This document shows, in pieces, positions 18,161-28,152 of a stretch of 64,000 nt of DNA. The stretch covers positions 53,209 to 117,208 of the forward strand of contig JAFEKX020000002.1 in NCBI GenBank assembly GCA_016893485.2, read 5' to 3'. The position numbers were made by a program, and so were the translations under genes. Position 1 is the stretch's first letter. Each line of letters starts with the position of its first letter. The notes under the pieces are model-generated. The model saw only the letters and a program-made list of their open reading frames with translations. It searched no databases and was not told the origin of the DNA. The DNA is from Streptomyces sp. P3. GTDB lineage: Bacteria; Actinomycetota; Actinomycetes; Streptomycetales; Streptomycetaceae.

Positions 18161-19197
18161 GTGCACGACAGACATAGGGAGCTGAGTGCGTTGACTCTAC
18201 CGACCTCGGCGGAGGGGGTTCCGGACAGCCGCCGGACCCGCTCGGTCGGCATCGGCCGCGCCCACGCCAAGGCGATCCTGCTGGGAGAGCACGCGGTCGT
18301 CTACGGCGCCCCGGCGCTCGCCCTGCCGATCCCGCAGCTCACCGTCACGGCCAGCGCCGGGTGGTCCGCCCAGCCCGGCGACGGGCAGGGCGACCTCTCC
18401 TACACGGTGACCGGTTCTCCCTCGCGGGCGATGGTGACGCAGGCCTCCGACGGGCTGCGCCGGCTGGCCGCGGAGTTCAAGGCGCGGATGGGCGTGAGCG
18501 GGCGGCCGTATCTGGACGTGATCCTCGACGGTGCGATCCCGCACGGCCGGGGGCTGGGCTCCAGCGCGGCCAGTTCGCGGGCGATCGCGTTCGCGCTGGC
18601 CGACCTCTTCGGCCGGGAGCTGGACGAGGCCACGGCGTTCGAACTGGTGCAGACGGCCGAGAACATGGCGCACGGCAGGGCCAGCGGCGTCGACGCCATG
18701 ACCGTCGGCGCGCTGCGCCCGCTGCTGTTCCGGGCGGGCCGCACCCGGGAGTGCGGCTGGGCTGCGAGGGGCTGTTCATCGTCGCGGACAGCGGCGAGCC
18801 GGGCAGCACCCGGGAGGCGGTCGAGCTGCTGCGGGAGGGCTTCGAACGCCGGCCCGGGGCGCGGACGCGGTTCGTGGGGCGGGCCACGCAGCTGACCGAG
18901 GAGGCCCTGGTCGCGCTCGCCGAGGGCCGGGCGGGCGACCTGGGCCGGCGGATGACGGACTATCACGCGCTGCTGCGGGCGGCCCGCCTGAGCACCGGCC
19001 CCATCGAGCGGCTGGTGGCGGCCGCGCTGGCGGCGGGCAGCCTCGGCGCCAAGATCACCGGCGGTGGTCTGGGCGGCTGCATGATCGCGCTGGCCCCGCC
19101 GCAGCGGGCCCGCGAGGTCACCCGGCGCCTGCACGAGGCAGGCGCCGTACAGACGTGGCTCATACCGCTGAAGGGGCTCGACAACCATGCGCCGTGA
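18161..19197 (+). CDS. mvk: mevalonate kinase (frameshifted)
   Basis: This enzyme phosphorylates mevalonate with ATP, the first kinase step of the mevalonate route. GHMP-kinase motifs are clear: AHAKAILLGEHAVVYG near the N terminus, HGRGLGSSAASSRAIAF (phosphate loop) and KITGGGLGGCMIAL near the C terminus. It closely resembles the Streptomyces sp. CL190 enzyme, including the start region RELSALTLPTSAEG, which places the start at GTG 18161 despite a weak ribosome site; TTG 18191 is the alternative. One frame change lies near 18760. The stop overlaps the decarboxylase start by 11 bases, so the operon is tightly coupled. Confidence 0.92.
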
Positions 19198-20299
19198 ACA
19201 CACACCGACCACCGTGCCGGGGCTGGCCCAGGCCGTGGCGGGCCTGACGCAGACAGACCGTGCCGCGGCCTGCGGGGGCGGACGCCGCCGCCGGTGTCAC
19301 CGCCGTCGCGCATCCCAACATCGCGCTGGTCAAGTACTGGGGCAAGCGGGACGAGGGGCTGATCCTGCCCTGGACGGACAGTCTGTCGATGACGCTGGAC
19401 GTCTTCCCGACCACCACCCGGGTCCGGCTGGACGGCGCGGCCGGCCGTGACGAGGTGACGCTCGGCGGGGTGCCCGCGACGGGCGAGGCCGCACGGCGGG
19501 TCACCGCGTTCCTGGAGTTGGTGCGCGAGCGGGCCGGTTCCACGCGGCGGGCGGTGGTGGACAGCCGTAACACCGTGCCCACCGGGGCGGGGCTTGCGTC
19601 CTCGGCCAGCGGGTTCGCCGCGCTGGCCGTCGCCGCCGCGGCCGCCTACGGGCTGGAGCTGGACGCCACCGGACTGTCCCGGCTGGCCCGGCGCGGCTCG
19701 GGCTCCGCCTCGCGGTCGGTGTTCGGCGGCTTCGCCGTCTGGCACGCGGGGCCGGCCGGCGCCACCGGCGCGGCGGCGGACGCTGGTTCCTACGCCGAGC
19801 CGGTGCCCGCCGCCGGCCTGGACCCGGCGCTGGTCGTCGCGGTCCTGGACGCGGGACCCAAGACGGTCTCCAGCCGGGAGGCGATGCGCCGCACCGTGGA
19901 CACCTCGCCGCTGTACCGGCCCTGGGCCGACTCCAGCCGGGCCGACCTCGCGGACATGCGGGCGGCGCTGGAGCGCGGGGACCTGGAGGCGGTGGGTGAG
20001 ATCGCCGAGCGCAACGCGCTGGGGATGCACGCCACGATGCTCGCCGCGCGGCCCGCGGTGCGCTACCTGTCGCCGGCCACGGTCACCGTCCTGGACGGGG
20101 TGCTGCAGCTGCGGCGGGAGGGGATCGCGGCCTACGCGACGATGGACGCCGGACCGAACGTCAAGGTGCTGTGCCGGCGCGCGGACGCGCGCCGGGTGGC
20201 CGCCGCCCTCGCCGAGACCGTGCCGTCGGCACGGGTGCTGGTGGCCGGCCCCGCCCCGGTGCCCGGCTGCTGGACGAGACGGACGGGGCCGGCCGATGA
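19187..20299 (+). CDS. mvaD: diphosphomevalonate decarboxylase (frameshifted)
   Basis: This enzyme decarboxylates diphosphomevalonate to isopentenyl diphosphate using ATP. Family motifs are AVAHPNIALVKYWGK, DSLSMTLDVFPTTT, NTVPTGAGLASSASGFAALA and ATMDAGPNVKVLC. ATG 19187 lies inside the end of the kinase gene. A frame change near 19270 separates the first 25 residues from the core, and another near 20268 precedes the final RLLDETDGAGR. The stop overlaps the next ATG (ATGA at 20296-20299). Catalytic Asp and the GHMP phosphate loop are intact. Confidence 0.92.
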
Positions 20300-21593
20300 C
20301 CGCCCCGGCAGAGGTGGCCGCCGCCCGCACGGTGGTACGCCGGGCACCGGGCAAGCTGTTCGTCGCGGGCGAGTACGCCGTGGTGGACGCGGGCAACCCG
20401 GCGATCCTGGTCGCCGTCGACCGCTACATCACCGTCACGGTCACCGGCACACCCGGCAACCCCGGCGGATCCGGCGGCTTCAGCGACTCCGGCGGGCCGG
20501 GGAATTCCGTGCCCCCGGCGGACTCGACCCGCTCACCACAGATCACTCCCCAGCCTCTTCACCACGCCCACCACCCCCACCCCCGCTCCCGCTCCCGCTC
20601 CCGCTCCCGCTCCCGACGTCACCATCTCCAGCGACCTCACCCCCACCCCACCGCCTGGCGCTGGCACAAAGGCCGCCTGGTCCTCCACGGGCCCGGCGAC
20701 GGCGCGCAGGCGCGGGCCGGGCTCGCGCATGTCGTGGGGGCCGTGGAGACAGTGGGGGCGCTGCTGGCCGAACGGGGCCTGCGGGTACCGGAGTTGGGGG
20801 TCGCGGTGAGCAGCGGGCTGCACGAGGGGGCCGGAAGTACGGGCTGGGGTCCTCGGGTGCGGTGACCGTGGCCGCGGTGGACGCCGTGGCCGCGTTCTGC
20901 GGGGTGGAGCTGTCGGCCGGTGAGCGCTACCGGCTGGCGATGCTGGCCTGCGCGCGGATCGATCCGAAGGGCTCGGGGTGATCTGGCCGCCAGTGCCTGG
21001 GGCGGCTGGATCCTCTACCGGGCGCCGGAGCGGGCCTTCGTCCTCGACCTGGCCCGGCGGGTGGGCATCGCCCGGACGCTGGCCGCGCCCTGGCCGGGGC
21101 ATGAGGTGCGGCGGCTGCCGCCGCCGGCCGGGCTGCGGCTGGAGGTCGGCTGGACCGGGAGCCCGTCTCCACCGCCGCCCAGGTCGCCGGCCTCCAGCGG
21201 CGCGGCGGACGCCCGGACACCGCCGCACGCCGGCGGTTCACCCGGGCCAGCAACCGGCTGGTGGAGGCGGCGGCCGGCGCGCTGGAGCGCGGCGACGACG
21301 CCGGGCTGCTGGCGCAGATCCGCACCGCGGCGGCGGAGTTGGCGCGGCTGGACGAGGCGGTCGGGCTGGGCATCTTCACGCCCCGGCTGAGGCGGCTGTG
21401 CGAGGCGGCCGAGGCCGTGGGCGCCGCCGCCAAACCCTCGGGGGCGGGCGGCGGCGACTGCGGTATCGCCCTGCTGGACGCGGCCGCCTCCCGGCACATC
21501 TGTCAGGTACGGCGGCACTGGACGGCGGCCGGGGTGCATCCCCTGCCCGTGCGCCCCGCCGCGCAACGGCCCGAAAGGACCCCGCGATCATGA
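20296..21593 (+). CDS. phosphomevalonate kinase (frameshifted, low-complexity insertion)
   Basis: This enzyme converts phosphomevalonate to diphosphomevalonate. Motifs are RRAPGKLFVAGEYAVVDAGN, GLGSSGAVTVAAVDAV, DPKGSG then GDLAASAWGGWILY, and KPSGAGGGDCGIALL. Compared with the CL190 homologue there is an extra low-complexity block (about 20450-20650, including a run of GCTCCC units); the conserved VTISSDL is found in another frame inside it, so the reading frame shifts twice there. Further changes lie near 20835, 20978 and 21165. The stop overlaps the isomerase ATG. Confidence 0.88.
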
Positions 21594-22678
21594 GTGCTCA
21601 ACGCAAGGACGACCACGTCCGGCTCGCCATCGAGCAGCAGGACACCCCCGCGGACCCCACCCCTTCGACGAGGTGTCGTTCGTCCATCACGCCCTGGCCG
21701 GCCTGGACCGCGAGGAGGTGTCCCTGGGCACCTCGTTCGCGGGCCTGTCCTGGCCGGTGCCGCTGTATGTCAACGCGATGACCGGCGGCAGCCCGCGCAC
21801 CGGCGCCATCAACCGCGACCTGGCGATCGCCGCCCGCGAGACGGGGTGCCCATCGCGTCGGGGTCGATGAACGCCTACTTCAAGGACCCCGACTGCGCGG
21901 GCACGTTCAGTGTGCTGCGCGAGGAGAACCCGGACGGGTTCGTGCTGGCCAACGTGAATGCGACGGCGTCGGTGGACAACGTGTGGCGCGCGGTCGAGCT
22001 GCTGCGGGCCGACGCGCTGCAGATCCACGTCAACACCGCGCAGGAGACCGCGATGCCGGAGGGCGACCGCTCCTTCGCCGCCTGGCCGGGACAGATCGAG
22101 AAGATCGCCGCGGCGGTCGACATCCCGGTGATCGTCAAGGAGGTCGGCAACGGCCTGAGCCGGCAGACCGTCCAGCTGCTGGGCACGCTGGGGGTGGCCG
22201 CGGCCGACGTCAGCGGCCGCGGCGGCACCGACTTCGCCCGCATCGAGAACGGCCGCCGCCAGGAGGGCGAGTACGCCTTCCTGCACGGCTGGGGGCAGTC
22301 CGCGCCCGCCTGCCTGCTGGACGCCTCCGGCACCGGGCTGCCGCTGCTGGCCTCCGGCGGGGTGCGCGGCCCCTGGACGCCGCCCGCGCCCTGGCGCTGG
22401 GCGCGGTCGCGGTCGGCGCGTCCGGGATCTTCCTGCGCACCCTCCTGGACGGCGGCGTCCCCGCCCTGAGCGCACAGCTCACCCGCTGGCTGGACCAGCT
22501 GGCCGCGCTGCAGACCATGCTCGGCGCGCCCACGCCGGCCGATCTGGCCCGCTGCGACCTGCTCCTGCACGGCTCCCTGCGCGACTTCTGCGCGGACCGC
22601 GGCATCGATACCGCCACCCTGGCCCGCCGCTCCAGCTCCGGCGCGCCGAGCGCCCCGACGACGGGAAGCACCTCATGA
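21590..22678 (+). CDS. fni: type 2 isopentenyl-diphosphate isomerase (frameshifted)
   Basis: This FMN- and NAD(P)H-dependent enzyme interconverts IPP and DMAPP. The sequence shows RKDDHVRLAI at the start, YVNAMTGGSPRTGAINRDLA, LQIHVNTAQETAMPEGDRSF (HxNxxQE motif), VIVKEVGNGLS, VSGRGGTDFARIE and LLASGGVR, all flavin- and substrate-site motifs of the type 2 family. Frame changes near 21660, 21845 and 22375. ATG 21590 overlaps the previous stop, and its own stop overlaps the next ATG at 22675. It sits in the standard fourth place of the Streptomyces mevalonate operon. Confidence 0.92.
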
Positions 22679-23737
22679 CCGACCAGCACGCCATCGCCGG
22701 AATCCCGATGCGCTGGGTGGGACCCGTGCGTATCTCCGGGAACGTCGCCCGCACCGAGACCCACATCCCGCTGGCCACCTACGAGTCGCCGCTGTGGCCC
22801 TCGGTGGGCCGCGGCGCGAAGGTGTCCATGCTCGCCCAGGAGGGCATCGTCGCCACCCTCGTGGACGAGCGGATGACCCGCTCCGTCCTGGTCGAGGCCA
22901 CCGACGCGCAGGCCGCCCTCACCGCCGCCCGCACCGTCGAGGCAAGGATCGAGGAGCTGCGGGAGGTGGTGCGCGGCTGCAGCCGCTACGCCCGTCTGAT
23001 CGGGGTGCGCCACGAGATCAACGCCAACCTGCTGTTTTTGCGGTTCGAGTTCTCCACCGGCGACGCGTCGGGCCACAACATGGCCACCCTCGCCTCCGAC
23101 GCCCTGCTGGCCCACCTCCTGGCCACCGTCCCGGACATCTCCTACGGCTCGATCTCCGGGAACTACTGCACCGACAAGAAGGCCAGCGCCGTCAACGGCA
23201 TCCTGGGGCGCGGCAAGAACGTCGTCACCGAACTCCTCGTCCCCGCGACGTGTGGTGCACGGTGTCCTGCACACCACCGCCGCGAAGATCGCCCAGCTGA
23301 ACCTGCGCAAGAACCTGCTGGGCACCCTGCTGGCCGGCGGCGTCCGCTCCGCCAACGCCCACTACGCCAACATGCTGCTGGGCTTCTACCTCGCCACCGG
23401 CCAGGACGCGGCCAACATCGTCGAGGGCTCCCAGGGCGTGACGATGGCCGAGGACCGCGACGGCGACCTCTACTTCGCCTGCACCCTGCCCAACCTGATC
23501 GTCGGCACCGTCGGCAACGGCAAGGGCCTGGGCTTCGTGGAGACGAACCTGACCCGCCTGGGCTGCCGCGCCGACCGCCCGGCCGGCGACAACGCCCGCC
23601 GCCTGGCCGTCATCGCCGCCGCGAGCGTGCTGTGCGGGGAGCTGTCCCTGCTCGCCGCGCAGACCAACCCCGGCGAACTGATGCGCGCGCACGTCCAGCT
23701 GGAACGCGACCCCAAGACCGCAAAGGTTGGTGCCTGA
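22675..23737 (+). CDS. HMG-CoA reductase (frameshifted)
   Basis: This enzyme reduces HMG-CoA to mevalonate with NADPH, the committed step. It has the catalytic Glu segment ETHIPLATYESPLWPSVG, SGHNMATLASDA (Asp/NADPH region), YCTDKKASAVNGILGRG (catalytic Lys), EGSQGVTMAEDRDGDLYF and TVGNGKGLGFVE. Length of about 350 residues and motifs match the CL190 enzyme. One region of frame change lies near 23245. The protein ends KTAKVGA two bases before the HMG-CoA synthase ATG. Confidence 0.93.
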
Positions 23738-23739
23738 CC

Positions 23740-24911
23740 ATGTCCCTGTCCATCGGAATCCACGACCTGTCCATCGCCACCGGCGAGTTCGTGCTGCTCC
23801 CGCACACCGCGCTCGCCGCCCACAACGGCACCGACATCGGCAAATACCACGTCGGCATCGGCCAGGAGTCGATGAGCGTGACCGCCGCCGACGAGGACAT
23901 CGTCACCCTCGCCGCCACCGCCGCCGCCCCCTCATCGCCCGCCACGGCACCGACCGCATCCGCACCCTGGTCCTGGCCACCGAGTCCTCCATCGACCAGG
24001 CCAAGGCGGCCGGCATCTACGTCCACTCCCTCATCGGCCTGCCCTCCGCCACCCGCGTCGTCGAACTCAAACAGGCCTGCTACGGCGCCACCGCCGCCCT
24101 GCAGTTCGCCATCGGCCTGGTCCGCCGCGACCCCGCCCAGCAGGTCCTGGTCATCGCCAGCGACGTCTCCCGCTACGACCTCGACAGCCCCGGCGAGGCC
24201 ACCCAGGGCGCCGCCGCCGTCGCCCTGCTCGTCGGCGTCGACCCCGCGCTGGTACGCATCGAGGACCCCTCCGGGCTGTACACCGCCGACGTCATGGACT
24301 TCTGGCGGCCCAACTACCGCGACACCGCGCTGGTCGACGGCCAGGAATCGGTCGGCGCCTACCTGCAGGCCGTCGAGGGCACCTGGAAGGACTACACCGA
24401 GCAAGGCGGGCGCACCCTGGAGGAGTTCGCCGCGTTCTGCTACCACCAGCCCTTCACCAAGATGGCCTACAAGGCCCACCGCCACCTCCTCAACTACTGC
24501 GGCCGCGACACCGACCCCGACACCGTCACCGCTGCCCTGGGCCAGACCACCGCCTACAACCGGGTCATCGGCAACAGCTACACCGCCTCCGTCTACCTCG
24601 CCCTGGCCGCCCTCCTGGACCAGGCCGACGACCTCACCGGCAAGAACGTCGGCTTCCTCAGCTACGGCTCCGGCTCGGTCGCCGAGTTCTTCGCCGGCAC
24701 CGTCGTCGCCGGCTACCGCGACCACCTGCGCACCGACGCCCACCACGAGGCGATCACCCGGCGCACCGAGGTCGGCTACGACGCCTACCGCACCCTGCAC
24801 GAACACCGCCTGCCGGCCGACGGCGGCGACCACGCCACCCCCGCCCAGACCACCGGCCCCTACCGGCTGGCGGGCATCAGCGGCCACAAACGCCTCTACA
24901 CAACCCGCTGA
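23740..24911 (+). CDS. HMG-CoA synthase (frameshifted once)
   Basis: This enzyme condenses acetyl-CoA with acetoacetyl-CoA to HMG-CoA. Catalytic residues are visible: Glu in LATESSIDQAK, the nucleophilic Cys in ELKQACYGATAALQ, and His in FCYHQPFTKMAYKAH. The N terminus is MSLSIGIHDLSIATGEFVLL. One frame change lies near 23930 in a C-rich run; the remaining 325 residues are open. It gets its acetoacetyl-CoA from the NphT7-like enzyme encoded next. Confidence 0.94.
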
Positions 24912-25053
24912 ACCCGCCCCCGGCGACCGTCCGGGCCGCGCCCCCTGCGCAGGGGGCGCGGCCCGGGGCACGCCCCACCCCACCCGCTCCACCCGCTCCA
25001 CTCGCTCCATCCACTCCATTCATCCACGCACCATGCGAAGGGAGGGCAGCCGC
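24912..25053. repeat. spacer with short C-rich tandem repeat
   Basis: The gap between the HMG-CoA synthase and NphT7 genes contains about six degenerate copies of a CACCCGCTC/CCACTCGCTC unit at 24972-25022, followed by a strong ribosome site (GAAGGGAGGG at 25036-25045). No hairpin strong enough to call a terminator is seen, so read-through into the NphT7 gene is likely. Confidence 0.45.
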
Positions 25054-26065
25054 ATGGACGACGCGACGATCCTCGGTACGGGCAGCCCGATCAGGGACGT
25101 CAGGATTCTCGGCACCGGCGCCTACGTGCCCGAGCGGATCGTCTCCAACGACGAGGCCGGCGCGCCCGCCGGGGTCGACGACGCCTGGATCACCCGCAAG
25201 ACCGCGATCCGTGAACGCCGCTGGGCCGCCCCCGGCCAGGCCACCTCCGACCTGGCCACCGCCGCCGCCCGGGCCGCCATGCAGGCCGCCGGCATCACCG
25301 CCGAGCAGCTGTCCGTGATCGCGGTCGCCACCTCCACCCCCGACCACCCCCAGCCGCCGACCGCCGCCTACGTCCAGCACAACCTCGGCGCCTCGGGCAC
25401 CGCCGCCTTCGACGTCAACGCCGTCTGCTCGGGCACCGTCTTCGCGCTCTCCGCCGTCGGCAGCGTCATCCTGCGCCGCGGCGGCCACGCCCTGGTCATC
25501 GGCGCCGACGTCTACTCACGCATCCTGGACCCCGCCGACCGCAGGACCGTCGTCCTGTTCGGCGACGGCGCCGGCGCGATGGTGCTGGGCCCCGGCGAGC
25601 GCGGACACACCGTCCGCCACGTCGCCCTGCACACCTTCGGCGAACTCACCGGCCTCATCCAGGTCCCCGCCGGCGGCAGCCGCCGGCCCTCGACGCGGCC
25701 GCCCTGGACGCCGGACTGCACTACTTCGCGATGGAGGGCCGCGCCGTGCGCCGCTTCGTCGTCGAGGAACTCCCCAGCTGACCAAGGCGTTCCTCCACGA
25801 GGCCGGCGTCGAGCCCGCCGACATCCACCACGTCATCCCCCACCAGGCCAACGGCGTCATGCTCGACGACGTCTTCACCCACCTCGCCCTCCCCCACGCC
25901 CGCATGCACCGCACCGTGACCCACTACGGCAACACCGGCGCCGCCTCCATCCCCATCACCCTGGACGCCGCCGTCCGCGCCGGCGAGATCAACCCCGGCG
26001 AACTCGTCCTGCTCGCCGGCTTCGGCGGCGGCATGGCCGCCAGCTTCGCCCTCGTCGAGTGGTGA
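25054..26065 (+). CDS. nphT7: acetoacetyl-CoA synthase, NphT7 type (frameshifted)
   Basis: NphT7 is a KAS III-like enzyme that condenses acetyl-CoA with malonyl-CoA irreversibly to acetoacetyl-CoA, which drives the mevalonate route. The sequence aligns closely with NphT7: ILGTGAYVPERIVSNDEAGA, catalytic Cys in NAVCSGTVFALS, His in IPHQANGVMLDDVF and Asn in YGNTGAASIPITLD, ending GMAASFALVEW. ATG 25054 follows GAAGGGAGGG. Frame changes near 25690 and 25780. It is the last gene of the operon, followed by a strong hairpin. It requires malonyl-CoA, which links this operon to the AccD/AccE genes further right. Confidence 0.93.
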
Positions 26066-26090
26066 GCAGCCACCCGCGAAGACAAACGCA

Positions 26091-26136
26091 CGGAAGAAGG
26101 GGGCGGCCACAGGCCGCCCCCCTCTTCTTCCGTTTA
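26091..26136 (+). terminator. hairpin terminator after the mevalonate operon
   Basis: CGGAAGAAGGGGGCGGCC at 26091-26108, a three-base loop, then a near-complementary arm to 26132, followed by TTT. The long G+C stem lies 25 bases after the NphT7 stop. It could also serve the gene arriving from the opposite strand. Confidence 0.75.
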
Positions 26137-26473
26137 CGGCCTCACCAGGCCGCCGTCCGGGCGGAGCCGGCCGTTTGCGGGGTCCGCGCCGCGGGTCAGG
26201 TGCGGCGGTCGGGGCCCGGTGCCCGGCGTAGCCGGCCGGCCACAGCTCCCGCAGGATCCGTACCTCCTGCTCGGACAGCGCGACGTCCTCCCGCAACCGC
26301 TCGGGATGCGCCGGCGGCGGACCGCCGGGACGCTGCACCGGCCTGCGCCCGGACGGGGCGGCCTGCTGCGCCAACGGCTCGTAGGAGGCGCCGAAGGCCA
26401 CCAGGGACAGCCACAGCCGCCGTACGACATAGTCCGCCAGCGCCCGCCGGCCGCCCCGCGGTACCCGTCCCAT
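26134..26473 (-). CDS. DUF6059-like small protein (3' end frameshifted)
   Basis: A short protein starting MGRVPRGGRRALADYVVRRL, with a hydrophobic patch (WLSLVAFGASYEPLA) and the family-like HPERLREDVALSEQEVRIL. DUF6059 proteins are small, of unknown function and often accompany secondary-metabolite genes. The reading frame runs on past the expected end, so a shift near 26195 is assumed and the stop is placed at about 26134. It is the last minus-strand gene before the convergent terminator. Confidence 0.5.
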
Positions 26474-26577
26474 ACCCGCCCCCTCCGCATCCGTGGTCCG
26501 TCTCTGCCTTCACAGGCTGCCAAGAGCGGCTCGCGGATGACTTGAGAACGGCACGGGCGCGGTTGCGGCGGCGGCCG

Positions 26578-26747
26578 TCAGTCGATACCGCGCACCACGT
26601 GCGGCTCCCCCACTCCTCCTCGTCGATCCCCGCCAGCAGCAGCGGCGGCGCGGACGGCACGGACAGGGACAGCGGCAGCGGCAGCGGCAGCGGGGCCTGC
26701 GTCGTGCCCGGGGACGGGCGGGTGTCCACCTCGGTGATGTCGTACAC
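26578..26747 (-). CDS. small hypothetical protein between metK and the DUF6059-like gene
   Basis: A possible peptide of about 55 residues: MYDITEVDTRPSPGTTQAPL, a Pro/Leu/Ser run, then LLLAGIDEEEWG, and after an assumed one-base shift EPHVVRGID with a stop at 26578. I do not recognise it. The acidic ending after a low-complexity leader could suit a small partner or precursor peptide, but there is no modifying enzyme beside it. Existence as a gene is uncertain. Confidence 0.3.
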
Positions 26748-26804
26748 CTGGTCCTCCTCGACTCGGTGCTGATCGGTGACGGGTGGTGCTCCGCGCCCGG
26801 GGCC

Positions 26805-28013
26805 TCAGAGGCCGGCGGCCGCCCTCAGCTGCCGGGCGCGGTCGGTGCGCTCCCACGTGAAGTCGGGCAGTTCACGGCCGAAGTGGCCGTAGGCGGCGGT
26901 CTGGGCGTAGATCGGGCGCAGCAGGTCCAGGTCGCGGATGATGGCGGCCGGGCGGAGGTCGAAGACCTCGTCGATGGCCTTCTCGATCAGGTCCGTGCCG
27001 ACGGTGTGGGTGCCGAACGTCTCGACGAACAGGCCCACCGGCTCGGCCTTGCCGATCGCGTACGCCACCTGCACCTCGCAGCGCGAGGCGAGGCCCGCGG
27101 CGACGACGTTCTTGGCGACCCAGCGCATCGCGTACGCCGCCGAACGGTCCACCTTGGAGGGGTCCTTGCCCGAGAACGCGCCACCACCGTGACGGGCCAT
27201 CCCGCCGTACGTGTCGATGATGATCTTCCGGCCGGTCAGCCCCGCGTCACCCATCGGACCGCCGATCTCGAAACGGCCGGTCGGATTCACCAGGAGGCGG
27301 TAGCCGTCGGTGTCGAGCTTGATGCCCTCCTCCACCAGCGCCTTCAGCTCGGCCTCGACCACGAACTCCCGGATGTCGGGGGCGAGCAGCGACTCCAGGT
27401 CGATGTCGGAGGCGTGCTGCGAGGACACGACCACCGTGTCGAGACGGACCGCCTTGTCGCCGTCGTACTCGATGGTGACCTGGGTCTTGCCGTCCGGGCG
27501 CAGGTACGGGATGGTCCCGTTCTTGCGGACCTCGGAGAGACGCTTCGCCAGGCGGTGCGCCAGGAAGATCGGCAGCGGCATCAGCGTCGGCGTCTCGTCC
27601 GTCGCGTACCCGAACATCAGACCCTGGTCGCCCGCACCCTGCTTGTCGAGCTCGTCCTCATCGCCCTCGACACGCTTCTCGTACGCCGTGTCGACACCCT
27701 GCGCGATGTCCGGGGACTGCGCGCCGATCGACACCGACACACCGCAGGAGGCGCCGTCGAAGCCCTTCTTGGAGGAGTCGTAGCCGATCTCCAGGACGGC
27801 CTCGCGCACCAGCTGGGCGATGGGCGCGTAGGCGCGGGTGGTGACCTCGCCGGCGATGTGGACCTGACCGGTCGTGATCAGCGTCTCGACGGCGACCCGG
27901 GAACCCGGGTCCTGGCGCAGCAGGGCGTCCAGGACGGTGTCGCTGATCCGGTCGGCGATCTTGTCGGGGTGCCCTTCGGTCACGGACTCCGAGGTGAACA
28001 GACGACGGGACAT
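26805..28013 (-). CDS. metK: S-adenosylmethionine synthetase
   Basis: This enzyme makes S-adenosylmethionine from methionine and ATP. The 402-residue protein is complete and unbroken, with the family motifs SVTEGHPDKIADRISD, GAGDQGLMFGYATDE and GGGAFSGKDPSKVDRSAAYA, and the C-terminal FETFGTHTVGTDLIEKAI region. ATG 28013 follows GGAGAG. It is last in a minus-strand group after the condensation-domain gene. As every Streptomyces has a metK elsewhere, this could be the chromosomal copy or a cluster-dedicated one supplying methyl groups. Its intact frame contrasts with the broken genes around it. Confidence 0.97.
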   Translation of the reverse strand: MSRRLFTSESVTEGHPDKIADRISDTVLDALLRQDPGSRVAVETLITTGQVHIAGEVTTRAYAPIAQLVREAVLEIGYDSSKKGFDGASCGVSVSIGAQSPDIAQGVDTAYEKRVEGDEDELDKQGAGDQGLMFGYATDETPTLMPLPIFLAHRLAKRLSEVRKNGTIPYLRPDGKTQVTIEYDGDKAVRLDTVVVSSQHASDIDLESLLAPDIREFVVEAELKALVEEGIKLDTDGYRLLVNPTGRFEIGGPMGDAGLTGRKIIIDTYGGMARHGGGAFSGKDPSKVDRSAAYAMRWVAKNVVAAGLASRCEVQVAYAIGKAEPVGLFVETFGTHTVGTDLIEKAIDEVFDLRPAAIIRDLDLLRPIYAQTAAYGHFGRELPDFTWERTDRARQLRAAAGL

Positions 28014-28152
28014 GGCTCTCCAGAGGGTTGCGGCCCGGGCGGACGGCGACGACTGCGGCCGGGCCGGATCGCCCGTACCACCGTCACGGTCCCCGGCCAC
28101 GCACGAGGCGGGGTCGAAGCCGGGCGGAACAGAGGTGGAGCGGGCGCACCGG